Part shown: positions 8,614 through 17,634 of the stretch, piece by piece | Layout of the letters: each line of letters opens with the position of its first letter | How positions within the stretch are numbered: position 1 is the first letter of the stretch | Source of the DNA: Streptomyces xanthochromogenes | Lineage (GTDB): Bacteria; Actinomycetota; Actinomycetes; Streptomycetales; Streptomycetaceae | Reading direction: 5' to 3' | DNA length: 64,000 nt | Assembly (NCBI RefSeq): GCF_014650455.1 | Contig: NZ_BMUZ01000012.1 | Coordinates: 1 to 64,000 of the forward strand | Notes under the pieces: generated by a model | Told to the model about the DNA's origin: nothing | Databases searched by the model: none | What the model saw: the letters and a program-made list of their open reading frames with translations, nothing else | Translations under genes and position numbers: made by a program

Positions 8614-8961
8614 TCAGAGCAGGGTTCGGAGGTGGAGGAGGTCACGGATGCCGGCCTCCAGGCGGACCCTGCCCGAGGCCCACGCCTTCGCGAAGTTGAG
8701 GTCGCCGGCGACCAGGGCGACCAGGTCGTCGCCCTTCATCGCCAGACGGATCTGGGCCTTCTCGCGGGGCCGGCCCGGCGCGGTGTCGAGGACCTCGATG
8801 CGGCCGCCCCGCAAGCGGCCCGAGAACGTGACGTCCAGGTCCGTGATGTGGCAGCTCAGCGAGCGGTCGAGCGCGGCCGCCGCCCGCACGTCGCCCCCCG
8901 CGCGGGCCAGATTGTCCGAAAGTTTGTCAAGTGCGCTGCGGCACTCCTCCATGGTCGCCAT
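8614..8961 (-). CDS. SCP2 sterol-binding domain protein
   Basis: Protein of 115 aa made of a single SCP2-like fold. It shows the alternating strands CHITDLDVTFSGRLRGG and the C-terminal helix pattern AFAKAW-like (LNFAKAWASGRVRLEAGIRDLL). The family binds lipids or acts as an accessory domain; no catalytic residues are expected. The ATG at 8961 is chosen, with ATG 8952 three codons later also possible. It is divergent from the small conserved gene at 9004, with 42 bp between them. Confidence 0.82.
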   Translation of the reverse strand: MATMEECRSALDKLSDNLARAGGDVRAAAALDRSLSCHITDLDVTFSGRLRGGRIEVLDTAPGRPREKAQIRLAMKGDDLVALVAGDLNFAKAWASGRVRLEAGIRDLLHLRTLL

Positions 8962-9003
8962 CGTGACCGACCGTACCCCAGGGCTTCGCGGTAGCGTCTT
9001 GGC

Positions 9004-9357
9004 ATGAGCGACTCGATGCCGGGCTCCGCGGCGGAACCCGAGGGGCAACTCCGGACGGAATCCGAGGCGGAGTCCAGGGCGGAATCCGATGGGGGCGGGC
9101 CCCTTCCGCTGGGCGTGGCCCGTACGGCCACCGGCGACGCCGACATCGACGCCCTCGTCGACCGGCTCGGGGACGTGGATCACCTCGGTACGGACGGTCA
9201 CCTGGAGGTGTACGAGGATGTACACCGGGGGCTGCGCGACGCGCTGACCGCGCTGGACGCCGGCCAGGGGGGAACCTCCGGGCCGGGCCGGCCGTTGGCC
9301 GGGCAACGCCCCCAGCGGTCCGCCGGACCGCCGACGAACTACGACCACAGGAGCTGA
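9004..9357 (+). CDS. Small conserved actinobacterial protein upstream of tlyA
   Basis: Protein of 117 aa. It has a disordered N-terminus, then a conserved-looking helical core (DADIDALVDRLGDVDHLGTDGHLEVYEDVHRGLRDAL, written here only as residues ~42-78), then a Gly/Pro/Arg-rich tail. Short genes with this core commonly sit just before tlyA in actinobacteria; function is unknown. No ribosome binding site precedes ATG 9004. TAGCGT about 8 bases upstream could be a -10 box, so translation may be leaderless. The tlyA GTG follows 7 bases after its stop. Confidence 0.75.
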   Translation: MSDSMPGSAAEPEGQLRTESEAESRAESDGGGPLPLGVARTATGDADIDALVDRLGDVDHLGTDGHLEVYEDVHRGLRDALTALDAGQGGTSGPGRPLAGQRPQRSAGPPTNYDHRS

Positions 9358-9364
9358 ACCGAAC

Positions 9365-10180
9365 GTGGCAGGAGTGGCACGCCGCCGCCTCGACGCCGAG
9401 CTGGTGCGCCGGAAACTCGCGCGGTCGCGGGAGCACGCCGCCCAGCTGATCGCCGCGGGGCGGGTGAGCGTCGGCAAGACCGTCGCCACGAAGTCCGCGA
9501 CCCAGGTCGAGACCGCTGCCGCCATCGTCGTCGTCGAGGACGACAGCGATCCGGACTACGTGTCGCGCGGCGGGCACAAGCTCGCCGGGGCGTTCGCGGC
9601 CTTCGTCCCGCAGGGCCTGAAGATCGAGGGCCGCCGGGCGCTCGACGCGGGCGCCTCCACCGGCGGCTTCACCGATGTGCTGCTGCGCGCCGGCGCGGGC
9701 CACGTGGTCGCCGTCGACGTCGGCTACGGACAGCTGGCCTGGTCCCTGCAGAGCGACGACCGGGTCACCGTGAAGGACCGTACGAACGTACGCGAGTTGA
9801 CGCTCGACGACATCGACGGACAGCCCGCGGACCTCGTCGTGGGCGACCTCTCCTTCATCGCGCTCGGCCTGGTCCTGCCCGCCCTGGTGCGCTGCTCGGC
9901 GCCCGACGCGGACCTGGTCCTCATGGTCAAGCCGCAGTTCGAGATCGGCAAGGACCGGCTCGGCAGCGGCGGCGTCGTGCGCAGCCCCGAGCTGCGGGCC
10001 GAGACCGTGCGGACCGTGGCGGCCCAGGCGGCCGGGCTCGGCCTCGGCGTGGCCGGGGTGACCGCGAGCCCGCTGCCCGGGCCCTCCGGCAACGTCGAGT
10101 ACTTTCTGTGGCTGCGGGCCGGGGCGCCCGCACTGGATCCCGCGGACGTGGAACGCGCAGTGGCGGAGGGACCTCGTTGA
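9365..10180 (+). CDS. tlyA: TlyA family rRNA 2'-O-methyltransferase
   Basis: Protein of 271 aa, the usual TlyA length. Residues 1-60 form an S4 RNA-binding domain beginning RRRLDAELVRRKLARSREHA. The rest is an FtsJ-like Rossmann methyltransferase: SRGGHKLAGA, DAGASTGGFTDVLL (SAM site), VDVGYGQLAW, VGDLSFIAL and MVKPQFE. TlyA enzymes 2'-O-methylate cytidines in 16S and 23S rRNA, a modification needed for capreomycin sensitivity in mycobacteria. AGGAG at 9349-9353 precedes the GTG. It is followed, with a 4-base overlap, by NAD kinase. Confidence 0.93.
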   Translation: MAGVARRRLDAELVRRKLARSREHAAQLIAAGRVSVGKTVATKSATQVETAAAIVVVEDDSDPDYVSRGGHKLAGAFAAFVPQGLKIEGRRALDAGASTGGFTDVLLRAGAGHVVAVDVGYGQLAWSLQSDDRVTVKDRTNVRELTLDDIDGQPADLVVGDLSFIALGLVLPALVRCSAPDADLVLMVKPQFEIGKDRLGSGGVVRSPELRAETVRTVAAQAAGLGLGVAGVTASPLPGPSGNVEYFLWLRAGAPALDPADVERAVAEGPR

Positions 10181-11106
10181 GCTCGTTGGAGAACAACCCG
10201 GAGAGCGGCACGGCGACCCGTACCGTGTTCCTGCTCGCGCACACCGGCAGACCCGCCGCCATCCGCAGCGCGGAGCTGGTCGTACGGGGGCTGCTGCGCA
10301 GCGGCCTCGGCGTGCGGGTGCTGCGGGCGGAGGCGGCCGATCTGCCGCTGCCCGCCGAGGCGGACATCGTCGAGGAAGCCACCCCCGAGTGCCTCGACGC
10401 CTGTGAACTGCTCATCGTCCTCGGCGGCGACGGGACCCTGCTGCGCGGCGCCGAGCTGGCCCGCGCGTCCGGCGTGCCGATGCTCGGCGTCAACCTGGGC
10501 CGGGTCGGTTTTCTCGCGGAGGCCGAGCGGGACGACCTCGACAAGGTCGTCGACCGGGTCGTGACCCGGGCCTACGAGGTCGAGGAACGCATGACGCTCG
10601 ACGTCGTCGTGCACAACAACGGCGATGTGGTGCACGAGGACTGGGCGCTCAACGAAGCAGCCGTCCAGAAGGTGTCGCCCGAGCGGATGCTGGAGGTCGT
10701 CCTCGAGATCGACGGCCGTCCCGTCACCGGGTTCGGCTGCGACGGCATCGTGTGTGCCACCCCGACGGGCTCGACCGCGTACGCCTTCTCGGCCGGCGGG
10801 CCCGTGGTGTGGCCCGAGGTCGAGGCGCTGCTCATGGTGCCGATCAGCGCGCACGCGCTGTTCGCCAAGCCGCTCGTGACCTCGCCCACCTCGGTCCTCG
10901 CGGTCGAGGTGCAGCCGGGCACCCCACACGGCGTGCTGTGGTGCGACGGGCGCCGCACGGTCGAACTGCCGTCGGGCGCGCGGGTGGAGGTGCGCCGCGG
11001 GGCCGTTCCGGTGCGGCTCGCCCGGCTGCACCACGCCTCGTTCACCGACCGGCTCGTCGCCAAGTTCGCCCTGCCGGTGTCGGGTTGGCGCGGCGCCCCG
11101 CACTGA
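10177..11106 (+). CDS. nadK: NAD kinase
   Basis: Protein of 309 aa. It carries the GGDG motif (LGGDGTLLRGAE), NLGRVGFLAE, the conserved NE region (WALNEAAV), and the Gly/Thr loop CATPTGSTAYAFSAGGP of ATP-NAD kinases. It phosphorylates NAD to NADP. The TTG start at 10177 overlaps the tlyA stop (TTGA) and has GGAGGG six bases upstream. tlyA-nadK-recN is a classic actinobacterial order; here recN is displaced by an inserted permease gene. Confidence 0.93.
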   Translation: MSSLENNPESGTATRTVFLLAHTGRPAAIRSAELVVRGLLRSGLGVRVLRAEAADLPLPAEADIVEEATPECLDACELLIVLGGDGTLLRGAELARASGVPMLGVNLGRVGFLAEAERDDLDKVVDRVVTRAYEVEERMTLDVVVHNNGDVVHEDWALNEAAVQKVSPERMLEVVLEIDGRPVTGFGCDGIVCATPTGSTAYAFSAGGPVVWPEVEALLMVPISAHALFAKPLVTSPTSVLAVEVQPGTPHGVLWCDGRRTVELPSGARVEVRRGAVPVRLARLHHASFTDRLVAKFALPVSGWRGAPH

Positions 11107-11107
11107 G

Positions 11108-11157
11108 CGGTCCGCATGGGGCGGTCCGCAGTCATCGGTCCGCGGTGACCGGTCCGC
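11108..11157. repeat. Four CGGTCCGC repeats at exact 14-bp period
   Basis: The octamer CGGTCCGC occurs at 11108, 11122, 11136 and 11150, exactly 14 bp apart. The six-base spacers are not conserved. The array lies in the 63-bp gap between the converging nadK and permease genes. Confidence 0.85.
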
Positions 11158-11169
11158 GCGCGGCGGGCT

Positions 11170-12522
11170 TCAGGACGTGGCCAGCGTCCTGATCGCCCGC
11201 CCGCGCAGCGCCGCGCGCACCGGGATGCCGGTGGCGAGCAGCGTCAGGGCGAGCGTCCCGCCGGTGATGGCCAGGGCCGTCGGCCACGGCAGGAACGGCA
11301 TCCACGAGCCGAAGGCGGCCACCAGCATCGGGGCCAGTGTCGCGAGCGCGACCACCGCGCCGAGCACCAGGGCGGTGGCCGCGACGATGCCGGCCTCCCA
11401 CGCGGCCATCGAGCGGACCTGGCGGGGCAGGGTGCCCACCACCCGGAGCAGGGCGATGTCCCGGCGCCGCTCGAAGGAGATCATCGCCAGGGTGTTGGCC
11501 GCCGCGATCGCGGCGAAGCCGGCGTACAGACCCGTACCGAAGTAGTCCAGCCAGACCTCGCCCGCGCTGCCGGCCGAGCCCGTGTAATGGGCCGCCGTCG
11601 TATGCATCGCGATCTTGGTGAGGCCGAAGCCGGTGACCAGGACCAGCGGGACCACCGCGGCCGAGAAGCGGCGCGGCTGCGAGCGGACGTTGAGCATCGC
11701 CAGGCGCGCGCTGCCGCCGAACCGCCGGGCCGGCGCCGACACGAGCCGGGCGGCCGGGCCCACCACCTTCGGGCCGAGCAGGCCCGTACCGACGCAGAAC
11801 AGCAGCAGGACGAGGAACGAGGCCTGGGCCGCGTCGTCGGAGGACCGGTGGGCCAGCGTCACCGACAGCGCGCCGCCGCCCGCCACCGCCAGCACGCCCA
11901 GCGGGGCCCGCACCTTCCCGAGCCGGCGCCGGCCCGCGGACGCCTCCGCCAGGGCCCGTGCCGGGCGCAGGACCGAGAAGCGCAGCGCGGCCAGGAACGC
12001 GGCGAGCGCCGAGGTGACCACGGCTACGGCCAGACAGACCGGCAGCGCCCACCAGGTGAAGCGGTACGACACCTCGGCCGGGACCAGGCCGTGGTCGACG
12101 AGACCGGCGAACCAGACCCGGCTCAACAGGCCGCCGCCGAGCAGGAACCCGGCCGCCGCGGCCGGCAGGGCGGCGGCGACCGCCTGGACGACCACGGCCC
12201 GCCGCACCTGCCGGGGCCGGGCGCCGATGGCCCGCACCAGGGCGAACTCGCGGTGCTGCTGGGTCACCGCGGTGCCCATCGTCGAAGCGATCACGAAGAT
12301 CGACATGTAGATGGAGCCGATGAGCATCACGACCGCCATGTCGCCTATGCCATTCGCCGACATCTCGGCACGTGCCCGGGCAGAGAGGCGATGTGTCGAC
12401 GTACTGAGGAGAAGGGTCATCGACGCGCTCACCACGGTCGCCGCGAACAGCGCCGCCACGAACGTGCCGACGAAAGCCGGGCGGTGGCCGCGCAGGGCGG
12501 AGTGGGCCAGTCCTGTACTCAT
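11170..12522 (-). CDS. Orphan FtsX-like ABC transporter permease
   Basis: Protein of 450 aa with about eight hydrophobic segments. Two FtsX domains are visible, each with an intracellular QQHREFALVRAIGARPRQVRR-like or ERRRDIALLRVVGTLPRQVRS-like coupling segment (residues ~90-110 and ~345-365) between membrane helices. Large extracellular MacB-type domains are missing. Such permeases normally pair with an adjacent LolD/MacB-type ATPase, but none is next to it or elsewhere in the window. It lies on the opposite strand between nadK and recN and looks like a lineage-specific insertion. Substrate unknown; lipoprotein, peptide or antibiotic export are family precedents. Confidence 0.82.
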   Translation of the reverse strand: MSTGLAHSALRGHRPAFVGTFVAALFAATVVSASMTLLLSTSTHRLSARARAEMSANGIGDMAVVMLIGSIYMSIFVIASTMGTAVTQQHREFALVRAIGARPRQVRRAVVVQAVAAALPAAAAGFLLGGGLLSRVWFAGLVDHGLVPAEVSYRFTWWALPVCLAVAVVTSALAAFLAALRFSVLRPARALAEASAGRRRLGKVRAPLGVLAVAGGGALSVTLAHRSSDDAAQASFLVLLLFCVGTGLLGPKVVGPAARLVSAPARRFGGSARLAMLNVRSQPRRFSAAVVPLVLVTGFGLTKIAMHTTAAHYTGSAGSAGEVWLDYFGTGLYAGFAAIAAANTLAMISFERRRDIALLRVVGTLPRQVRSMAAWEAGIVAATALVLGAVVALATLAPMLVAAFGSWMPFLPWPTALAITGGTLALTLLATGIPVRAALRGRAIRTLATS

Positions 12523-12685
12523 GGGCCAAGGCTCGCGCCGGCGGTGGTGCCGGGACCATCCGGCGGGCCTCCCGATCATGCTGGGGTTTTCCCCCGCACC
12601 GCCCGTCCGGGCACCACGCGGGGGCCCCACGAGAGAGTGACGGTACGGGGGGCGTCGCACACAGGGCCTCGGACCTCGTAAGGTC

Positions 12686-14422
12686 GTGTCCGTGTTGGAG
12701 GAGATGCGGATACGGTCGCTCGGGGTCATCGACGACGCTGTCGTCGAGCTGTCACCCGGTTTCACCGCGGTGACCGGCGAGACGGGCGCCGGCAAGACCA
12801 TGGTCGTCACCAGCCTGGGGCTGCTGCTCGGCGGACGCGCCGACCCCGCCCTGGTGCGGATCGGCGCCAAGGCGGCGGTCGTCGAGGGCCGGATCGCGCT
12901 GCGCCCCGGCAGCTCCGCGGTGCTGCGGGCCGAGGAGGCCGGGGCCGAGCTCGACGAGGGCACCCTGCTCGTGAGCCGTACCGTTTCCGCGGAGGGCCGC
13001 TCACGGGCGTTCCTCGGCGGGCGGTCGGTGCCGGTCGGCGTGCTCGCCGAACTCGCCGACGAACTCGTCGCCGTGCACGGCCAGACCGACCAGCAGGGCC
13101 TGCTGCGCCCGGCCAGACAGCGCGAGGCCCTCGACCGGTACGCCGGTGACGCGGTCGCGGGCCCCCTCGCCAAGTACGCCGGGGCCTACCGGCGGCTGCG
13201 GGCCGTGGCCGTCGAACTGGAAGAGCTGATCACGCGGGCCCGCGAGCGTGCCCAGGAGGCCGATCTGCTGCGGTTCGGGCTCGACGAGATCGCCGCCGTC
13301 GAGCCGCTGCCCGGCGAGGACGCGGAGCTCGCGGCCGAGGCCGAGCGGCTCGGGCACGCCGAGGCGCTCGCATCGGCCGCCGCCCTCGCGCACTCGGCGC
13401 TCGCCGGGAACCCGGAGGACCCCGAGAGCGTGGACGGGGCGACCCTGGTGGCCGGTGCGCACCGGGCCCTGGAGAGCGTCCGGTCGCACGACCCGGCTCT
13501 CGCGGCGCTCGCCGAACGCATCGGCGAGGTCGCGATCCTGCTCGGCGACGTGGCGGGCGAACTCGCCGGATACGCCGACGATCTGGACGCCGACCCGCTG
13601 CGGCTGGCCGCGGTGGAGGAGCGCAGGGCCGCCCTGACCGCCCTCACCCGCAAGTACGGCGAGGACATCACGGCCGTGCTCGCCTGGGCGCAGGAGGGCG
13701 CGGCCCGGCTCACCGAACTCGACGGCGACGACGACCGGATCGAGCAGCTGACCGCCGAACGGGACGGGCTGCGCGCCGAACTATCCGTCCTGGCGCAGGA
13801 GTTGACGGACGCCCGCACCGAGGCCGCGGCCCGGTTCGCCGAGGCCGTCACCGCCGAGCTCGCCTCCCTTGCGATGCCGCACGCGCGCGTCTCGTTCGCG
13901 GTCGGCCAGAGCGAGGACCCCGAGGGCGTGGAGGTGGGCGGCCGGACCGTGGCGTACGGGCCGACCGGTGCCGACGAGGTCGAGCTGCTGCTCGCCCCGC
14001 ACCCGGGCGCCCCGCCCCGGCCCATCGCCAAGGGCGCCTCCGGCGGTGAGCTGTCGCGGGTGATGCTCGCGGTGGAGGTCGTCTTCGCCGGCACGGACCC
14101 GGTGCCGACCTACCTCTTCGACGAGGTCGACGCGGGCGTGGGCGGCAAGGCGGCGGTCGAGATCGGCCGCCGGCTCGCCAAGCTCGCCAAGTCCGCGCAG
14201 GTCGTGGTGGTGACCCACCTGCCGCAGGTGGCCGCGTTCGCCGACCGCCAGCTCTTGGTCGAGAAGACCAACGACGGCAGCGTCACGCGCTCCGGCGTCA
14301 CCGTCCTGGAGGGCGAGGACCGGGTGCGCGAGCTGTCGCGGATGCTGGCGGGCCAGGAGGACTCGGAGACGGCCCGGGCGCACGCCGAGGAGCTCCTCGC
14401 CACCGCCCGCGCCGACGGATAG
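12686..14422 (+). CDS. recN: DNA repair protein RecN
   Basis: Protein of 578 aa, SMC-like. Walker A is GETGAGKT (residues ~31-38). A conserved HGQTDQQGLL lies near residue 133, and a long Ala/Glu/Leu-rich coiled coil spans ~165-385. The signature KGASGGELSRVMLA (~450) and Walker B TYLFDEVDAGVGG (~475) follow. RecN acts in double-strand-break repair with RecA. The GTG at 12686 is used; a second in-frame GTG at 12692 is equally possible. No SOS (LexA) box was recognised upstream. Confidence 0.93.
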   Translation: MSVLEEMRIRSLGVIDDAVVELSPGFTAVTGETGAGKTMVVTSLGLLLGGRADPALVRIGAKAAVVEGRIALRPGSSAVLRAEEAGAELDEGTLLVSRTVSAEGRSRAFLGGRSVPVGVLAELADELVAVHGQTDQQGLLRPARQREALDRYAGDAVAGPLAKYAGAYRRLRAVAVELEELITRARERAQEADLLRFGLDEIAAVEPLPGEDAELAAEAERLGHAEALASAAALAHSALAGNPEDPESVDGATLVAGAHRALESVRSHDPALAALAERIGEVAILLGDVAGELAGYADDLDADPLRLAAVEERRAALTALTRKYGEDITAVLAWAQEGAARLTELDGDDDRIEQLTAERDGLRAELSVLAQELTDARTEAAARFAEAVTAELASLAMPHARVSFAVGQSEDPEGVEVGGRTVAYGPTGADEVELLLAPHPGAPPRPIAKGASGGELSRVMLAVEVVFAGTDPVPTYLFDEVDAGVGGKAAVEIGRRLAKLAKSAQVVVVTHLPQVAAFADRQLLVEKTNDGSVTRSGVTVLEGEDRVRELSRMLAGQEDSETARAHAEELLATARADG

Positions 14423-14704
14423 GGCCGGTCCGGGTCACCCCGCGTTCCTCGTGGCGTGACCCGTACGGCTGAAGTGGCGGGCGGGATAGGGACGTTGGGG
14501 CGGGCGGGCGGCACGGTGGGCCCGCCGTGACGTCGCCCGGCACCTCCGGGTTCACCCGTGGGGGTGTTTCCGGTGCGGTGATCTTCCCGGCGCGACACGG
14601 GAGGAACCTCCGGACGGCGCCGGAACGCCCGTACGGACTGGCATCCTTGGCCGGGAACCACCGACCTCCACCCGCCGACTCGGCCGCTCCGGGAGCCTGT
14701 TCAC

Positions 14705-15784
14705 GTGTCACAGCTGCGTACGGTCCAAGTGCTGGGCGGCGGCAGTGCGGGCAGCAGCGCGCATGTCAGGTCGCTCGCGGCCGGTCTGGTCGCACGGGGC
14801 GTACGCGTCACCGTCTGCGCCCCCGCGGAACTGGAGCGGGAGTACGACTTCCCCGCCGCGGGGGCCCGTTTCGTGGCCGTCCCGCGCCGCGCCGATCCGG
14901 CGGCCGTCGGCGCGCTGCGGGCGGCCTGCGCCGACGCGGACGTGGTGCACGCGCACGGGTTGCACGCGGCTGTCCGCGCGGCCCTCGCGCTGCGCGGCCG
15001 CAAGGGCGTCCCGCTGGTCGTCACCTGGCACACCCGCGCGCACGCCGAAGGCGCCCGCGGTCATGTCCTGCGCCTTCTCGAGCGCAGGGTCTCGCGGGCC
15101 GCCGCGGTGGTCCTCGCCACCTCGTCCGACCTGGTCGACCGGGCCCGCAGCCGCGGCGCCCGCGATGCCCGGCTCGCCCCGGTCGCGGTCCCCGCGCCGC
15201 GTCTGGCTCCCGGCCTGCTCGACGGCAAGGCGCGGGCCGAACTGGGCGCCGTGGAGCGGCCGTTGGTGATGGCGGTGGGCAGCCTCGTCGCCCACCGCGG
15301 CTACGAGGTGCTCCTGGACGCCGCCCGCTCGTGGCGCGACCTCGACCCGGCGCCGCTGCTCGTCATCGCGGGGGAAGGGCCCGGCCGCCCCGCGCTCCAG
15401 CGCCGCATCGAGGACGAGGCCCTTCCGGTGCGCCTGGTCGGGCGGCGCGACGACATCACCGAGTTGCTGTCCGCCGCGGACGTCGCGGTGCTGCCCAGCC
15501 GCTGGGAGGCCCGTTCGCTGCTCGCCCAGGAGGCGCTGCGCCTGGGCGTGCCGCTGGTCGCGACGGCCGTGGGCGGGGTGCCCGAGCTGGTCGGGGACGC
15601 GGCCCTGCTGGTGCCGTACGGGGACCCCGGGGCGCTGGCGGACGCGGTCGTGGGCCTGCTCGGCGACCCCGGGGTGCGCCGGGCGCTGGCCGAGGCGGGG
15701 CGGGCGCAGGCCGGGACCTGGCCCACCGAGGACGAGACGGTGGCCCAAGTCCTCTCCGTCTACGACGAGTTGGCCGGTACCTGA
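14705..15784 (+). CDS. Family 4 glycosyltransferase
   Basis: Protein of 359 aa, GT-B fold. The N-terminal nucleotide-sugar scaffold starts VQVLGGGSAGSSAHVRSL. HAHGLHA lies near 80, and the C-terminal donor domain carries VVIAGEGPGRPALQ-like sequence and the EX7E-type region ARSLLAQEALRLGVPLVAT (residues ~270-290). The typical first Glu of that motif may be in RWEARSLLAQE. Acceptor and sugar are unknown. A 280-bp gap separates it from recN. GGGAG about 10 bases upstream supports the GTG. Confidence 0.85.
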   Translation: MSQLRTVQVLGGGSAGSSAHVRSLAAGLVARGVRVTVCAPAELEREYDFPAAGARFVAVPRRADPAAVGALRAACADADVVHAHGLHAAVRAALALRGRKGVPLVVTWHTRAHAEGARGHVLRLLERRVSRAAAVVLATSSDLVDRARSRGARDARLAPVAVPAPRLAPGLLDGKARAELGAVERPLVMAVGSLVAHRGYEVLLDAARSWRDLDPAPLLVIAGEGPGRPALQRRIEDEALPVRLVGRRDDITELLSAADVAVLPSRWEARSLLAQEALRLGVPLVATAVGGVPELVGDAALLVPYGDPGALADAVVGLLGDPGVRRALAEAGRAQAGTWPTEDETVAQVLSVYDELAGT

Positions 15785-15860
15785 GCGTCTGCGCGGGCGG
15801 GCGCCGCGGCACCTGGGCGGAGCCCTCCTCTGGCGTGCGCCACGGGACGCCCGTTCCGGG

Positions 15861-17498
15861 CTACTGGCCGGGCGCGTGCCGACGGGCCCGCAGCGCGAGG
15901 GAGAGCGCGAGGACCGTCTGCGGGTCGTCCAGATCGGTACCGAGGAGGTCCGCTATGCGGGCCAGGCGGTTGTAGAGGGTCTGCCGGTTGAGGTGGAGCT
16001 CGCGGGCGGTCTCGGCCTTGCGGCCCGCGTGCGCGAGATAGGTCTCCAGGGTCGGCAGCAGCGACGGGCGCGAGGCCCGGTCGTGCGTCTGGAGCGGGCC
16101 GATCGCCCGCTCCACGAACGCCGCGAGGTCGGGGTGTTCGCGCAGCCGCCACAGCAGGAGGTCGATGTCCAGGCGCCGGGCGTCGTACCAGGGCCGCTCG
16201 GGCAGGCCCTGGGCCGCGGCCGCCGTCTCCGCCGCGTGCCGCAGCCCCGCCCCGGCCGCTGCCCAGCCGCCCGCGACCCCGACCACGACCACCGGCTGCG
16301 TCCCGGCCCGCGCGCCCATGAGTCCGGCCCGTTCGACGCCGGCCCGCAGCGCGGCCGCGACCCGGTCGGCGACCGCGGTGCGCTCCGTCTCCGAGCGGAG
16401 CCCGAGCAGCAGCGGCACCCGGCCCTCGACGGGGCGTACGCCGAGCAGGACCGGCACGCCCACCGAGGACAGCTCTTCCAGGACCGCCCTTGCCAGGACC
16501 GCCCAGTTGCCCGTCGGGGCGAGTTCGGAGGCGAGGCGCATCACGGCCGGCAGGAGCGGCCCGTCACCCGGCTTGAAACCGAGCACCTTGGCCTGGCCGG
16601 GCGCGTCCTCGGCAGTGATCCGGCCCTCGGCGAGGTCGGTGAGGAAGTCGCCGCGCCCGCGTGCGGCCAGCTCCTCCTCCTGGCGGGCCTGCATGAGGAC
16701 GACCGCGAGGATGCCCGCCGCCCGCTCGGCCGCCATCCGGTGCACCGGGAGCAGCGGCGGGCCGACCGCGAGCAGCGCGAGGCGGGCCCGCACCGAGCCG
16801 ACCCCGTGGCCGCCGCCCGGCACGTCCACCAGGACCGCGCCCGTCGGCGGCCCCGAGGCGCGGGCCTCGCGCTGGCCGCGCAGCCCCTCCCACACCTGGA
16901 GCGGATCGGCCGCCGCCTCGCCGGAGTCGCAGGCCGCCGCGTACAGGAGCTGGCCGTCGGGGGTTTCGAGGAAGACCGGGTTGGCGGTGAAGTCGGCCAG
17001 GATGCCGAGGACCTGGGGGATTCCGCCGCCGCCGAGGAGCGCTCCGGTGCAGCGCCGGTGGACCTCCTCGGCGCGCTGGAGCAGGGCGTAATGACCGTTG
17101 ACGATCTCGGTGTGGATCTCCTCGGTCACCGTCACGAACGGCACCTCGCGGTGCAGCTGGACCAGGGGGAGTCCGGCGGCCCGTGCGGTCTCCACGAGGG
17201 TGGCCGGAAGGCGGGCGAAGCGCGGGCCGAGCTCGACGACGAGGGCCGCGATGCCCCGGTCCGCGAGCCGCCGCACGAACGCGCGCTGTTCCGCGGGGCG
17301 GGTGCCGAGGCCGAGGCCGGTGGTCAGGAGCAGCTCGCCGCCCTTGAGCAGCGAGGCGATGTTGGGCACTTCGCCGGCGTGCACCCAGCGCACCGTGCGC
17401 TGGAGCCGGTCGGCACCGGCGACGACCTCCGGGAGGCCGCCGCGAAGGCCCGGCAGCTCAAGGGCCCGCTGCACGGTGATCCCGCCCTGCGTGTCCAC
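15861..17498 (-). CDS. PucR-type transcriptional regulator
   Basis: Protein of ~545 aa. The N-terminal PucR domain (residues ~5-125) begins with VQRALELPGL and WVHAGEVPN. A GGDEF-like middle region follows. The C-terminal helix-turn-helix (residues ~485-520) contains YLAHAGRKAETARELHLNRQTLYNRLARI. PucR/CdaR-like proteins activate purine, sugar-acid or amino-acid catabolic genes; the ligand is unknown. GTG 17498 is preferred because GAGAGG lies eight bases upstream. GTG 17507, nine bases earlier, would leave no room for a ribosome binding site. The neighbouring GH15 gene is in the same orientation upstream with a 136-bp gap. Confidence 0.87.
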   Translation of the reverse strand: MDTQGGITVQRALELPGLRGGLPEVVAGADRLQRTVRWVHAGEVPNIASLLKGGELLLTTGLGLGTRPAEQRAFVRRLADRGIAALVVELGPRFARLPATLVETARAAGLPLVQLHREVPFVTVTEEIHTEIVNGHYALLQRAEEVHRRCTGALLGGGGIPQVLGILADFTANPVFLETPDGQLLYAAACDSGEAAADPLQVWEGLRGQREARASGPPTGAVLVDVPGGGHGVGSVRARLALLAVGPPLLPVHRMAAERAAGILAVVLMQARQEEELAARGRGDFLTDLAEGRITAEDAPGQAKVLGFKPGDGPLLPAVMRLASELAPTGNWAVLARAVLEELSSVGVPVLLGVRPVEGRVPLLLGLRSETERTAVADRVAAALRAGVERAGLMGARAGTQPVVVVGVAGGWAAAGAGLRHAAETAAAAQGLPERPWYDARRLDIDLLLWRLREHPDLAAFVERAIGPLQTHDRASRPSLLPTLETYLAHAGRKAETARELHLNRQTLYNRLARIADLLGTDLDDPQTVLALSLALRARRHAPGQ

Positions 17499-17634
17499 TG
17501 CGCCCACCTCTCGTCCCGCGGGACCCGGGCCCGAACCCGGGACGACACCGCATGCGGCGGACGCTACCTGCGGTTACGCCCCGAAATCCGCCCCTTGTGG
17601 CATACGTCACGTTGGGGCGGACCGGGTCGTTCCG

